Shown in pieces: positions 8,746 through 17,583 of a DNA stretch of 64,000 nucleotides. This stretch comes from Cytobacillus horneckiae. Its GTDB lineage: Bacteria; Bacillota; Bacilli; Bacillales; Cytobacillaceae. Each line of letters begins with the position of its first letter. Position 1 is the first letter of the stretch. The position numbers and the translations under genes are program-made. The notes under the pieces are model-generated. The model was given only the letters and a program-made list of their open reading frames with translations. It made no database searches and was not told the origin of the DNA. Location: contig NZ_PISD01000054.1 in assembly GCF_002835735.1 (NCBI RefSeq), positions 20,669 to 84,668 of the forward strand, read 5' to 3'.

Positions 8746-9585
8746 ATGAAAACGGCCGTAGTAACGGATAGTACAGCATATATTACAAAAGAAGTAAGAG
8801 ACAAGTTTAATATACACATGATTCCTTTGAGTGTCATTTTCGGCAATGAGTCCTATCAGGAGGAAGTGGAAATTACAGCTGAAAGCTTTTATGAGGAAGT
8901 GAAGCATAAAGAGCTGCCAACAACCTCTCAACCGTCTGTGGGAGAATTTGTGTCACTTTTTGAAAAGCTTTCCCAAGATTATGATGCGGTGATTTCGATC
9001 CATCTTTCAAGCGGCATTAGCGGTACATTTCAAGGTGCTGTGTCTGCTGGCGATATGGTAGAGGGGATTGAAGTATATCCATTTGATTCTGAGATTAGCT
9101 GTATGGTTCAAGGTTTTTACGTTTTGAAAGCAGCCGAGATGGCTGCGGAAGGTAAAAGTCCTGAAGCAATTATGGCAAAGATGGCGGAGATGAAAAAGTC
9201 CATTCGCGCCTATTTCATGGCGGATGACCTTTCCCATCTTCAACGCGGCGGAAGACTTACAAGTGCACAGGCAATTCTCGGAAGCCTGCTGCAAGTGAAG
9301 CCTGTTCTTCATTTTGAAAATAAAAAAATCGTGCCTTTTGAGAAAATTCGTACGCGCAAAAAAGCGATGAAGAGAATCGTTGACCTCCTTGGTGAAGATG
9401 CAAAAGGCGGCGAGCAATATTTAGCCTCTATTATTCATGCCAACCGCGAAGAAGATGCGAAGAAATGGAAGGCAGAGCTGGAGGAGCTGTACCCGAATGT
9501 TGAGTTTGGCATCAGCTATTTTGGTCCGGTTATTGGAACTCATCTTGGCGAAGGCTCAATGGGCCTCGGCTGGGTAAAAAAATAA
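8746..9585 (+). CDS. degV: DegV family fatty-acid-binding protein
   Basis: A 279-residue DegV protein. Family members bind a fatty acid, and FakB-type members present it to the kinase FakA for phosphorylation and entry into phospholipid. Visible blocks: VVTDSTAYITKEV at the start, TTSQPSVGEFVSLFE, HLSSGISGTFQGA (ligand carboxylate site) and HLQRGGRLTSAQ. I start it at ATG 8746 (MKTAVVTDST), after AAGGTGAAGGAG; an upstream in-frame ATG gives a non-homologous extension. The position after degU and before comFA matches B. subtilis degV (yviA). Confidence 0.93.
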   Translation: MKTAVVTDSTAYITKEVRDKFNIHMIPLSVIFGNESYQEEVEITAESFYEEVKHKELPTTSQPSVGEFVSLFEKLSQDYDAVISIHLSSGISGTFQGAVSAGDMVEGIEVYPFDSEISCMVQGFYVLKAAEMAAEGKSPEAIMAKMAEMKKSIRAYFMADDLSHLQRGGRLTSAQAILGSLLQVKPVLHFENKKIVPFEKIRTRKKAMKRIVDLLGEDAKGGEQYLASIIHANREEDAKKWKAELEELYPNVEFGISYFGPVIGTHLGEGSMGLGWVKK

Positions 9586-9588
9586 AGT

Positions 9589-9627
9589 AAATGCCATTCC
9601 GTTCAACCGCCGGAATGGTATTCTTCT
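9589..9627 (+). terminator. Hairpin between degV and comFA
   Basis: CCATTCCG/CGGAATGG stem with a short loop, followed by a weak T-rich run (TATTCTTCT). It may only partly stop transcripts from degV. Confidence 0.5.
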
Positions 9628-9643
9628 ATAGAAAGGAGATACT

Positions 9644-11131
9644 ATGCGATTTATTATAAAAAACTCCCATCTCCATCCAGTCTTTGAGAAAATACAACAC
9701 TCCCTCCCCGTCACACAAATCGATTCTATTCCACAGCCATCGCCTAATCCTAACTTTAGTTTCAACGAACAGCTGCAGCAACTCCTTACAGGAAAGCAAT
9801 TACTCCACGATGATTTAGAACATTCCATCGAAGAAATCCACTCCCATTACGAGAACGGCTATATTCAATATCGAAAACCCATCAGCTATCAAAATAATAA
9901 GCCCTTTTGCGTGCGCTGCGGGAACAATCAGTTTTTCGCCCACTTTCCTTGTTCACGATGTCATGAAGAAGACTGCGCCTATTGCCGTCACTGTATTATG
10001 ATGGGCAGAGTATCTGCCTGCACGCCATTGTTAACTTGGTCAGGTCCTGAATTCCCATTATTTAAAGCGCGAAACGCGCTCAAATGGGAAGGGCAGCTGT
10101 CCAAAGGGCAGGAAGCTGCCTCAAACGCTGTCAAACTAACGATTATTGAGCAAAAAGAGTTATTAGTATGGGCTGTCTGCGGCGCAGGAAAAACAGAAGT
10201 GCTGTTTAATGGCATTAACGAGGCGCTCTTATTTGGACAGCGCGTCTGCATCGCCACGCCAAGAACAGACGTTGTCCTCGAACTTGCGCCAAGGCTAAAA
10301 AAGGTTTTTCCTGACACGACCGTTGCCGCCTTATACGGAGGAAGTGAAGACCGGCATCGTCCTGCACAGCTAATCATAGCGACCACGCACCAATTGTTTC
10401 GTTTTTATCAGGCTTTCGATACATTAGTTGTAGATGAAGTAGATGCGTTTCCATATTCAAAAGACGAAACGCTTCAATATGCCGTTCAGCAGGCGCGAAA
10501 GTCACCATCCTCTATGATTTACCTCACTGCAACCCCAAATAAAAAATGGCAGGCACAATGTCGAAGCGGAAAGCGTAATTACATGACTATTCCAGCTAGA
10601 TTCCATCGCTTTAGCCTCCCTGTACCTGAATTTACCTGGTGTGGAAACTGGGAAAAGCTTGTCGAAAAACAGCGGCTGCCAAACATTGTTACGAGATGGC
10701 TCAAAGAAAGAATCGATGCCGGCAGGCAAGCGCTGCTTTTTCTTCCGAAAATCGCAAAGATGGAAAAAGTGTTGCCAATAGTACAAAGGCTTCACACTAA
10801 TATTCAAGCTGTTCATGCCGAAGATCCTGACAGAAAAGAAAAGGTGCAAAACATGCGGGAGAAAAAAACGCTCGTTTTGCTAACGACTACAATTTTGGAA
10901 AGAGGAGTAACTTTTCCTAATATCGATGTTGCCGTACTTGGTGCAGAGGACAGAATTTTTACTGAAAGCGCCCTTGTACAAATAGCTGGCAGAGTCGGAA
11001 GAAGTGCGGATGCACCAACAGGGAATATTACCTTTTTTCATTATGGAAAAACAAAAGCGATGGTACGGGCAAAAAAGCAGATCATGAATATGAATGCAGA
11101 AGCTAGAAAAAAGGGGCTGATTAACGATTAA
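9644..11131 (+). CDS. comFA: ComFA, DNA-uptake ATPase/helicase
   Basis: ATP-dependent translocase that helps pull single-stranded DNA through the ComEC channel during transformation; acts at the inner face of the membrane. It has 495 residues. A four-cysteine-type zinc region carries Cys89, 92, 103, 106, 111, 114 and 117. Walker A is CGAGKTE (Lys183), Walker B is DEVD (264-267), followed by LTATP and a helicase C-terminal half ending QIAGRVGRSAD. The start ATG follows GAAAGGAGA. comFC follows with overlap; comFB, present between them in B. subtilis, is absent. Confidence 0.96.
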   Translation: MRFIIKNSHLHPVFEKIQHSLPVTQIDSIPQPSPNPNFSFNEQLQQLLTGKQLLHDDLEHSIEEIHSHYENGYIQYRKPISYQNNKPFCVRCGNNQFFAHFPCSRCHEEDCAYCRHCIMMGRVSACTPLLTWSGPEFPLFKARNALKWEGQLSKGQEAASNAVKLTIIEQKELLVWAVCGAGKTEVLFNGINEALLFGQRVCIATPRTDVVLELAPRLKKVFPDTTVAALYGGSEDRHRPAQLIIATTHQLFRFYQAFDTLVVDEVDAFPYSKDETLQYAVQQARKSPSSMIYLTATPNKKWQAQCRSGKRNYMTIPARFHRFSLPVPEFTWCGNWEKLVEKQRLPNIVTRWLKERIDAGRQALLFLPKIAKMEKVLPIVQRLHTNIQAVHAEDPDRKEKVQNMREKKTLVLLTTTILERGVTFPNIDVAVLGAEDRIFTESALVQIAGRVGRSADAPTGNITFFHYGKTKAMVRAKKQIMNMNAEARKKGLIND

Positions 11132-11807
11132 ATGTTTATTGTGTCAGATAGAATTAATGCCGGTTCTTGGATGGGCTGCACTTTTTCAACAGGAAAAGCC
11201 CCAATATTTTTGCGGCAGCTGCCTATCAAAATGGGAGTGCATCAGCGGAAGAACCTGCAAATTATGTGATCGGCCAGAGGTGGAGGAAGAGGTGTGCTTT
11301 GACTGTGTCAGATGGGAACAGGATGAGAAGTGGTTCGGCAGTTTAAAACAAAATTTGTCGCTAGTTGTTTATAATCAATTTTGTAAAGAGGTCATTGCCC
11401 GTTTTAAATATCGAGGCGACTATCAATTATCCTATCCACTTGCCGAGATGCTGCGAGAGAAATTGGACAGGCTTAACTATGACTTCCTCGTTCCAATCCC
11501 TCTTAGTCCTGAGAGAAAATATGAAAGAGGATTTAATCAATCCGAAGCCCTCATCAATGCACTTGGCCGTCAGCCGCTAAGTATATTGACAAGAATTCAT
11601 TCTGAAAAACAATCAAAAAAGTCACGCAACGAGCGGATTTCACTACCTCAAGTATTTCAACTGACGGATTCGGCAGCTATACAAGATAAATGTCTTGTCA
11701 TAATTGACGATATATACACTACAGGATCAACATTGCGGCATGCCGCAAAACTATTAAAGGAGTCCGGGGCAAAGGAAGTAACCTCTCTGACTATTGCCCG
11801 CGGCTGA
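11127..11807 (+). CDS. comFC: ComFC phosphoribosyltransferase-like competence protein, probable ATT start
   Basis: ComF-family protein needed for efficient transformation, with an N-terminal zinc region and a type I phosphoribosyltransferase fold (PRPP loop VIIDDIYTTGST; ERGFNQSEAL motif). The family normally begins with a CxxC pair. Here the pair C-L-L-C is encoded at 11133-11144, upstream of the first usual start (TTG at 11139), and no ATG, GTG or TTG lies in frame between it and the upstream stop. The ATT at 11127, 10 nt after AAGGGG and overlapping the comFA stop, would give MKCLLCQIEL, 226 residues. The later zinc cysteines (CGSC, CKLC, CFDC) are intact. Confidence 0.85.
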   Translation: MKCLLCQIELMPVLGWAALFQQEKPQYFCGSCLSKWECISGRTCKLCDRPEVEEEVCFDCVRWEQDEKWFGSLKQNLSLVVYNQFCKEVIARFKYRGDYQLSYPLAEMLREKLDRLNYDFLVPIPLSPERKYERGFNQSEALINALGRQPLSILTRIHSEKQSKKSRNERISLPQVFQLTDSAAIQDKCLVIIDDIYTTGSTLRHAAKLLKESGAKEVTSLTIARG

Positions 11808-11829
11808 AAAATCGAACAGAGGTGATGAA

Positions 11830-12237
11830 ATGGCAGAGATTATGAACTGTCCAAAATGCAATGCTCTTTTTGTGAAAAGTGGGTTAAATGAACTTTGTAC
11901 GAATTGCTATAATGAAGAAGAAACAGCTTTTAATCGTGTTTATCAATTTTTAAAGAAAAGGGAAAATCGTGCAGCAACAATGGATCAGATAGTAGAGGCA
12001 ACGGATGTTGACGAACCTTTGTTGCTGAAATTTGTAAAAAGCGGACGGCTGAAGCTTGCTCAGTTTCCTAACCTTGGCTACCCTTGTGATCAATGCGGCC
12101 ACATTATAAGAGAGGGTAGGCTTTGTGAGCGTTGCAAAAGCGGGTTAAAGCAGGATCTTGAGCTTCATGAGCGCGAAGAAAAAAGGATAAAGGAAAAGCA
12201 GCAAACCTATTTTGCTTTCAATAAAGATTCTAAGTAA
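11830..12237 (+). CDS. yvyF: YvyF flagellar-operon zinc-finger/HTH protein
   Basis: A 135-residue protein of the family found just ahead of flgM in Bacillus flagellar operons. Two four-cysteine clusters are visible: CPKC..CTNC near 6-28 and CDQC..CERC near 88-106. Between them is a MerR/FlgN-like winged-helix segment (TMDQIVEATDVDEPLLLKFV). Function is unproven; a regulatory role in flagellar expression is inferred from position. ATG at 11830 is set by AGAGGTGATG; an earlier in-frame ATG inside comFC adds 12 residues not typical of the family. Confidence 0.88.
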   Translation: MAEIMNCPKCNALFVKSGLNELCTNCYNEEETAFNRVYQFLKKRENRAATMDQIVEATDVDEPLLLKFVKSGRLKLAQFPNLGYPCDQCGHIIREGRLCERCKSGLKQDLELHEREEKRIKEKQQTYFAFNKDSK

Positions 12238-12262
12238 TTTTTACTAAAAAGAAGAAAAGCTT

Positions 12263-12289
12263 TAAAAATCCTCCATTCATAACCGATAA
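12263..12289 (+). promoter_or_regulatory. Sigma-D promoter of flgM
   Basis: TAAA (12263-12266), 15 bp, ACCGATAA (12282-12289), close to the sigma-D consensus TAAA-N15-GCCGATAT. It lets flgM and the hook-junction genes respond to the sigma factor that FlgM inhibits, as in B. subtilis. Confidence 0.85.
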
Positions 12290-12331
12290 TAGAGTTAGAA
12301 TGAACGAACGTGACGAAAGTGGGGAATGACG

Positions 12332-12607
12332 ATGAAGATTAATCAATTTGGTTCATCCAATCAAGTGAATCCGTATCAGCGGCAAGCAAATAAGGCGCAT
12401 GCAATAGAACAGTCGCTGAAGAAAACAGCCGACAAGCTTGAAATCTCATCAGCTGCCAAAGAAATGCAGCAGATGTCCCAATCAACACCAGCCCGCCAGG
12501 CTCGGGTAGATGAGTTGAAAATTCAAGTCGAAAACGGGACGTATAAAATCAATCCTCAAGACATCGCGAAGAGCATCGTGAATTTTTATAATAATAAACC
12601 TAAATGA
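12332..12607 (+). CDS. flgM: FlgM, anti-sigma-D factor
   Basis: Binds sigma-D and holds late flagellar genes off until the hook-basal body is complete. It has 91 residues; the start MKINQFGSSNQVNPYQ and the C-terminal helices (ARQARVDELKIQVENGTYKI, IAKSIVNFYNN) are characteristic. The ATG at 12332 is preferred to the one two codons upstream because of family similarity and the spacing from GTGGGG (12319-12324). It has its own sigma-D promoter, so it forms a feedback loop with its target. Confidence 0.95.
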   Translation: MKINQFGSSNQVNPYQRQANKAHAIEQSLKKTADKLEISSAAKEMQQMSQSTPARQARVDELKIQVENGTYKINPQDIAKSIVNFYNNKPK

Positions 12608-12618
12608 GGAGGGCTCAC

Positions 12619-13101
12619 ATGTCCGCTCAAGCATTGATTACATCTATGGATAAGCTCGTTTCGCTCCATAAAAGCCTTCATGAGCTTGCAGTCAAAAAAA
12701 CAGATATCATTAAAAAAGGGGACATGGAAAGTCTCGATCAAATGATGAAGGATGAGCAGAAGTATGTTGCGGCAATCGGGAAAATGGAACAGGCGAGAGC
12801 TCAGATTACACAAGGTCTTGTAGCTGATAAATCTGAACCGACATTGAGTGATTGCCTGCAAGTTGTCTCTGAGGAGCATAAACTGCTGCTATCAGAAAAG
12901 AAAGAAAAGCTGTTGGAGATAGTAAATGAGCTACAGGAACGGAATAAGCTGAATCAGCAGCTCGTTTACCATTCTCTGCAGTTTGTTAATATGTCACTTA
13001 GCTTAGTGAATCCGCAAGCTGCAGCGCAAAATATGAATTATGTACATCCTCAAGCGGCTAAACAGAGCCAATCCAGCGGGATGTTCAATTCTAAGGTGTA
13101 G
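12619..13101 (+). CDS. flgN: FlgN-type chaperone (YvyG)
   Basis: Export chaperone for the hook-filament junction proteins FlgK and FlgL, encoded next to them. It has 160 residues and is predicted almost wholly helical, with a long coiled coil at about 40-130. The start MSAQALITSMDKLVSLHKSL follows GAGGAGGG; an ATG five codons earlier lies inside that ribosome binding site. It begins 11 nt after the flgM stop, so the two are co-translated. Confidence 0.9.
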   Translation: MSAQALITSMDKLVSLHKSLHELAVKKTDIIKKGDMESLDQMMKDEQKYVAAIGKMEQARAQITQGLVADKSEPTLSDCLQVVSEEHKLLLSEKKEKLLEIVNELQERNKLNQQLVYHSLQFVNMSLSLVNPQAAAQNMNYVHPQAAKQSQSSGMFNSKV

Positions 13102-13128
13102 CCTTGAATAGATGGAGGAATTAATAAA

Positions 13129-15000
13129 ATGAGATCTACATTTATGGGGTTAGAAACTGCTCGGAGGGCTATTCATACACAGCAGAGCGCCCTTTACACG
13201 ACCGGCCATAATATTGCGAATGCAAATACAGCAGGGTATACACGACAAAGGGTTAATTTTACACAGACGAATGCTTTTCCGTCAGTAGGCATGAATACAG
13301 CTCTTCTTCCCGGACAAATGGGGACGGGTGTACAAGCCGGCTCTGTCCAACGGATTAGAGAAGACTATTTAGACGTCCAGTACCGCAATGAAAACAATAA
13401 ATTCGGCTATTGGAATACGCGCAGCAGCGCTTTATCGAGTATGGAAGAAGTGATGAATGAGCCATCCGATACTGGACTAGCTAAGACGCTTGACCAATTC
13501 TGGAATGCGCTGCAAGATTTATCTGTTAATCCGGAGGATTCCGGTGCACGTTCAGTCGTAAGACAGCGCGGAATTGCTGTAGCAGATACGTTTAACTATC
13601 TTTCCGGACAGTTGAGTTCGCAAAGAGCAGATTTAGGCGAGCAAATCGACCTGAATGCGAAAACAGTCAACTCATTATTGATGCAAATCAATCAAATCAA
13701 TGAACAGATATCCAGTATTGAGCCGCACGGCTATTTACCAAACGATCTGTATGATGCGCGCGATTTGCTCGTCGATCAATTATCAAGTCTTGTAAATATT
13801 AAGGTAACCACCCACCCTAGCGGCGGAAATGCGAATAGCATGGCTTCTGGTAAATACACGATTGAAATGCTTGATGCAAACGGAAAGTCAGTCGGGACGC
13901 TTTTAGATGGAAAAAATGGTTTGGTCAATGAACTAAGTGTATCGAAGGATCCTAGTACTCAAGCGATATCTGCAATTAAGGTTGGCAATAAGGAAATAGC
14001 AGTCTCTCAATTTTCCTCTAAGGGTGATTTGCTGGCTAATATTCAGTCATATGGCTATTTAGATGCGAGCGGGAAACAAGTTGGAGATTATCCAGACATG
14101 CTAGCATCGCTAGATTTAATGGCGTTTCGTTTTGCACAATCTTTCAATGCGGTTCATCAAAGCGGCTGGAGTATTACGGAGATTAATAATGGGGAAAAAG
14201 GTGGCTTTGACTTCTTTGGTTTTGAAGGCGGCGCACTAAATTCTCCTGAAGGAGCAGCTGGGAAAATCAAAGTTTCAGATGATATTTTGAAAGAGTTGAA
14301 TAATATCGCGGCATCATCAAGTGGGAAACTCTATTCAGGGTCAATTACAAAGGCGGCAAATAATCAGTCAGTTGGAAATCCAACAATACTCGGTGCATTC
14401 AGTGGCATAAATACATATGATACGCCTCCTGTAAAGGTGGAAGCTGCTAAGATTGAATTGACTTATGATGGTTCAGCGTGGAAGTATTCTGCTTATGATC
14501 TTGAAGGCAATCCATTGACAGGGCATCAAAATCAATCAGTGAAAAGCGATATGAAGTTGTTCGGGTTAACCATTGATCCAACTTCTATTTCAGATTTGAA
14601 GCCAGGATCTACTTGGTCATTTGAATTAGAAGGCATCGGCTTAAATCCATCAAGCCAATCAGCTATTGGAGACGGATCCAACGCGCTGGCACTTGCAAAT
14701 GTAAAGGATATGACACTCGATTTTAACGGTTCCTCAACGAATATGATGAGCTTTTATCAAGGGGTTATTGGTGAGTTGGGTGTCAGTGCACAAGAAGCGA
14801 ATCGGATGGCGCAAAATTCTATGAATCTAGTAGATACGGTGCAATTTAATCGTGCGTCCGTCAGCTCAGTTTCATTGGATGAGGAGATGTCCAATATGAT
14901 TATGTTCCAGCACGCATATAGTGCTGCGGCCCGTCAAATTACCACAATTGACGAAATGCTTGATACCATCATTAATGGTATGGGCAGAGTCGGAAGATAG
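13129..15000 (+). CDS. flgK: FlgK, hook-filament junction protein 1 (HAP1)
   Basis: Structural protein joining hook to filament. The N-terminal D0 region (MRSTFMGLETARRAIHTQQSAL, NIANANTAGYTRQRV) and C-terminal D0 region (NMIMFQHAYSAAARQITTIDEMLDTIING) are typical of axial proteins. At 623 residues it is longer than B. subtilis FlgK (about 507), because of an enlarged middle domain at about 230-520 that would face the medium. It lies between flgN and flgL in the usual order. Confidence 0.96.
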   Translation: MRSTFMGLETARRAIHTQQSALYTTGHNIANANTAGYTRQRVNFTQTNAFPSVGMNTALLPGQMGTGVQAGSVQRIREDYLDVQYRNENNKFGYWNTRSSALSSMEEVMNEPSDTGLAKTLDQFWNALQDLSVNPEDSGARSVVRQRGIAVADTFNYLSGQLSSQRADLGEQIDLNAKTVNSLLMQINQINEQISSIEPHGYLPNDLYDARDLLVDQLSSLVNIKVTTHPSGGNANSMASGKYTIEMLDANGKSVGTLLDGKNGLVNELSVSKDPSTQAISAIKVGNKEIAVSQFSSKGDLLANIQSYGYLDASGKQVGDYPDMLASLDLMAFRFAQSFNAVHQSGWSITEINNGEKGGFDFFGFEGGALNSPEGAAGKIKVSDDILKELNNIAASSSGKLYSGSITKAANNQSVGNPTILGAFSGINTYDTPPVKVEAAKIELTYDGSAWKYSAYDLEGNPLTGHQNQSVKSDMKLFGLTIDPTSISDLKPGSTWSFELEGIGLNPSSQSAIGDGSNALALANVKDMTLDFNGSSTNMMSFYQGVIGELGVSAQEANRMAQNSMNLVDTVQFNRASVSSVSLDEEMSNMIMFQHAYSAAARQITTIDEMLDTIINGMGRVGR

Positions 15001-15012
15001 GAGGGGATATAA

Positions 15013-16065
15013 ATGCGTGTCACACAATCAATGCTTTCTCATAACTCGCTCCGCCATATACAGAACAGCTATCAAAAGATGGGTAAACTGGAGGAGCAGC
15101 TTCTTACAGGCAAGAAGGTCAATCGTCCGTCAGATGACCCGGTAGCTGCGATGAAGGGAATTAACTATCGCTCGCAAGTCGTTCAGGTTGAGCAATACCA
15201 GCGCAATTTAGGGGAAGTTTACAACTGGATGGATAATACGGAGGCAGCTTTGGATGAAGTAAATAAAGTCATGCAAAGGATCCGTGATCTTACTGTACAG
15301 GCTTCCACAGATTCCTATGATGCTGAACAGCGCAAAAATATGGCTAGTGAAATCAAACAGCTTCGCAATCATCTTGAATCGATTGCTAATACAAAAGTGA
15401 ACAATAAATATATTTTTAATGGCTCTGATACATCAAGCAAGCCAGTCGATTTAAGCAAAATTGATAAAGAAATTGATATTGCCACGATAGACGAGAATAA
15501 TGCGAAAGACTATGTGCTTTTTTCTGACAATGGCCAGCAGTTAACATGGGATGAAGCCGCTGAAGCATACAAAGGATCGGACGGAACATCTGTTACGTTC
15601 CCAATTTCGGGGGATTTTATTGCAAAGGAAAAAGGTGCAGTCTCAACCAATTCAGATTCTGTTGATATAGAGGTTTCGCAAGGAATTAAGCTCGGCGTGA
15701 ATTCAAAGCCGCAAGCGGTTTTTTCGCTCGATTTATTCAGTGATTTAGGGAAACTAATCACAGCGCTAGAATCACCGGACACAACCGGTGAGGAGCTATC
15801 CAAACAAATAGACATGATCGACGGTCATCATGGAAAAGTGATTACAGAAACAGCTGAAATTGGCGCGAAATATAATCGTGTGGAAATGGTCGAGAGCCGA
15901 TTAACGAGCCAGGAAGTAATCGCTAAATCAACAATGTCTAAAAACGAAGACATTGACGCAGAAAAAGTCATCATTGAACTAACTTCACAAGAAGCGCTCC
16001 ATCGTGCATCATTAGCAGTAGGGGCAATGATTATCCAGCCGACATTAGTAGACTTTTTAAGATAA
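15013..16065 (+). CDS. flgL: FlgL, hook-filament junction protein 3 (HAP3)
   Basis: Second hook-filament junction protein, placed between FlgK and flagellin. It has 350 residues with flagellin-like ends: MRVTQSMLSHNSLRHIQNSY and LTSQEALHRASLAVGAMIIQ. The variable centre (about 150-240) is somewhat longer than in B. subtilis. It starts 12 nt after flgK and is the last gene of this transcript; a hairpin with a T-rich tail follows. Confidence 0.95.
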   Translation: MRVTQSMLSHNSLRHIQNSYQKMGKLEEQLLTGKKVNRPSDDPVAAMKGINYRSQVVQVEQYQRNLGEVYNWMDNTEAALDEVNKVMQRIRDLTVQASTDSYDAEQRKNMASEIKQLRNHLESIANTKVNNKYIFNGSDTSSKPVDLSKIDKEIDIATIDENNAKDYVLFSDNGQQLTWDEAAEAYKGSDGTSVTFPISGDFIAKEKGAVSTNSDSVDIEVSQGIKLGVNSKPQAVFSLDLFSDLGKLITALESPDTTGEELSKQIDMIDGHHGKVITETAEIGAKYNRVEMVESRLTSQEVIAKSTMSKNEDIDAEKVIIELTSQEALHRASLAVGAMIIQPTLVDFLR

Positions 16066-16068
16066 AAG

Positions 16069-16099
16069 GAAAGCTATCTTTATTAGATAGCTTTTATTT
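16069..16099 (+). terminator. Terminator after flgL
   Basis: AAGCTATCT/AGATAGCTT stem with a short loop and a T-rich tail. It separates the flgM-flgL transcript from yviE-fliW-csrA. Confidence 0.85.
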
Positions 16100-16170
16100 A
16101 CTTAAGGCTTTGTAAAACTAAGGAATTTCCTGACTATGATTCTTTTTTAAATAGAAAAAGCGGTGAGAAC

Positions 16171-16749
16171 ATGAGAATGCCCTATTTGGAAACAACGATA
16201 AGGAATGCCCAAATCGGTATCCAATATGATCAGCCTAATTTGAAAATGAAACAGCCTCAAGCTGATTTGCGCATCCAGCAGCCTGCGGCAGATTTAAAAA
16301 TCAGCCATGAAGCCTCCAAGTTATATATAGATCAATCGGAAGCTTTGGCTGACGTGGATTATAAAGGGACTGGCAGACGAGTGAAGGAATGGGCTGAACA
16401 AGCACAGGTGACTGCTACAGAAGGAATCGCAAGAAGAGTGAGCGAAGGCGATGCAATGATGAAAATCGAAAATGGGGCTGGCGTCATTCCGCAAATTGCG
16501 AAGCAATATAGCCAGTCCCCTATAAAAAGCCCTTCAATAGGCTACTTGCCGAAAACTCATTTCAGAGTAAATATCGATTATGACCCTGGTAGTGTTGAAG
16601 TGGATGTGCAGCGCAATGATCCAATTATTGATGCAAGGATAAATAAACCTGTCATTGATCATGAATATTGGCGGGCAAATGTGTATTTGCAGGAAAAGGA
16701 ATCCCTTTCATTTGAATTGAAGAATTTTAATGTTGATGAGTATATATAA
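16171..16749 (+). CDS. yviE: YviE (DUF6470) protein
   Basis: A 192-residue protein found just ahead of fliW in Bacillus flagellar loci; molecular role unknown. The N-terminal third holds repeating QP..L.I/M units (QPNLKMKQPQADLRIQQPAADLK), which look like short beta repeats. The rest is hydrophilic. It begins after GCGGTGAGAAC and ends 12 nt before fliW, so it is probably co-transcribed with the flagellin-homeostasis genes. Confidence 0.85.
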   Translation: MRMPYLETTIRNAQIGIQYDQPNLKMKQPQADLRIQQPAADLKISHEASKLYIDQSEALADVDYKGTGRRVKEWAEQAQVTATEGIARRVSEGDAMMKIENGAGVIPQIAKQYSQSPIKSPSIGYLPKTHFRVNIDYDPGSVEVDVQRNDPIIDARINKPVIDHEYWRANVYLQEKESLSFELKNFNVDEYI

Positions 16750-16761
16750 GGAAGTGTTGAA

Positions 16762-17205
16762 ATGAAGATCGAAACGAAATACCAGGGAACCATTGAAGTG
16801 AATAAGGAAGATGTCATTTTATTTGCCACAGGACTTCCGGGCTTTGCTGATGATTCACAATTTGTTCTGCTGCCATTTTTAGATGACCTTCCATATTTTA
16901 TTTTGCAATCAATTCAATCGCGTGACCTGGCATTTGTTGTAGTTGATCCATACCCATTTTTCCAAGACTATCAATACAAATTAAATGATGCAGCTGTCCA
17001 ATCTTTGAAAATAGAGCATCCGGAAGATGTCGCGACCTTTGTGATCCTCACATTAAAAGAGCCCTTTGCAAATACAACGGCCAATCTTCAAGGCCCTATT
17101 GTGATTAATGTAAAGGAAAAATTGGGTAAGCAGCTGATTTTGAATGATTCCAGCTATAAGACGAAACATCCTCTTTTCATTAGCAAGGAGGGGGCATCAT
17201 GCTAG
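16762..17205 (+). CDS. fliW: FliW, flagellin-homeostasis factor and CsrA antagonist
   Basis: Cytoplasmic 147-residue protein. In B. subtilis FliW binds either flagellin or CsrA: when flagellin is exported, FliW is freed, captures CsrA, and lets flagellin mRNA be translated. Family features visible: [21 protein letters not shown] N-terminal block and a conserved [12 protein letters not shown] segment near the C terminus. It overlaps csrA by 7 nt. Four flagellin genes with CsrA-type leader hairpins start 400 nt downstream, so the whole circuit is in one place. Confidence 0.95.
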   Translation: MKIETKYQGTIEVNKEDVILFATGLPGFADDSQFVLLPFLDDLPYFILQSIQSRDLAFVVVDPYPFFQDYQYKLNDAAVQSLKIEHPEDVATFVILTLKEPFANTTANLQGPIVINVKEKLGKQLILNDSSYKTKHPLFISKEGASC

Positions 17206-17426
17206 TATTAACGCGTAAAAAGAATGAATCAATCATGATCAATGAAGATATTGAGATTACTGTATTGGCAGTCGATGGAGATCAGATTAAGCTCGGAATT
17301 AAGGCGCCTCGGGATGTAGAGATTTACCGGAAGGAAATCTATTTGCAGATTCAGGAAGAAAATAGTGAAGCCGCACAGATTCCTGGAGATTTGTTAGGCT
17401 TGTTACAAAAGGAAAGCAGGAAATAA
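17199..17426 (+). CDS. csrA: CsrA, RNA-binding translational repressor
   Basis: A 75-residue dimeric CsrA/RsmA protein that binds ANGGA in RNA hairpin loops and blocks ribosome access to flagellin mRNA. The sequence [14 protein letters not shown] and [16 protein letters not shown] are canonical, with the RNA-contacting Leu4/Arg6 and Arg-Glu region intact. A C-terminal extension of about 15 residues is like that of B. subtilis. Its start overlaps fliW. A hairpin follows, and its predicted targets are the four leaders at 17.5-21 kb. Confidence 0.96.
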   Translation: MLVLTRKKNESIMINEDIEITVLAVDGDQIKLGIKAPRDVEIYRKEIYLQIQEENSEAAQIPGDLLGLLQKESRK

Positions 17427-17429
17427 TAA

Positions 17430-17459
17430 CAAAAGGCCAGCCATGGTCTTTTTTATTTT
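17430..17459 (+). terminator. csrA terminator
   Basis: AAAGGCCA/TGGTCTTT stem (one G-U pair, 4-nt loop) then TTTATTTTT. Confidence 0.75.
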
Positions 17460-17484
17460 TGAAAATATAATAGTAAAAAAGATA

Positions 17485-17511
17485 TAAAACTTTAGACCTA
17501 TTTGACGATAA
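17485..17511 (+). promoter_or_regulatory. Sigma-D promoter of flagellin gene 1
   Basis: TAAA (17485-17488), 15 bp, GACGATAA (17504-17511). Confidence 0.75.
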
Positions 17512-17542
17512 AAAAGTTGTTAATACCTATAATGTTGGTTTA

Positions 17543-17575
17543 ACACATGGACGTGGAAATTAAATTTCAAGGAGG
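17543..17575 (+). promoter_or_regulatory. CsrA-type leader sites of flagellin gene 1
   Basis: ACACATGGACGTGG (17543-17556) can form a short stem with AUGGAC in the loop, the CsrA target shape. A second site, CAAGGAGG, at 17569-17575 is also the ribosome binding site. The outermost pair of the stem (A-G) is lost here; flagellin genes 2-4 have a full CCAC/GTGG stem. Confidence 0.75.
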
Positions 17576-17583
17576 AAACGCAA

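Noticed and set aside
11132..11134. ATG at the comFA-comFC junction as comFC start
   Set aside because: It is out of frame with the conserved ComFC sequence.
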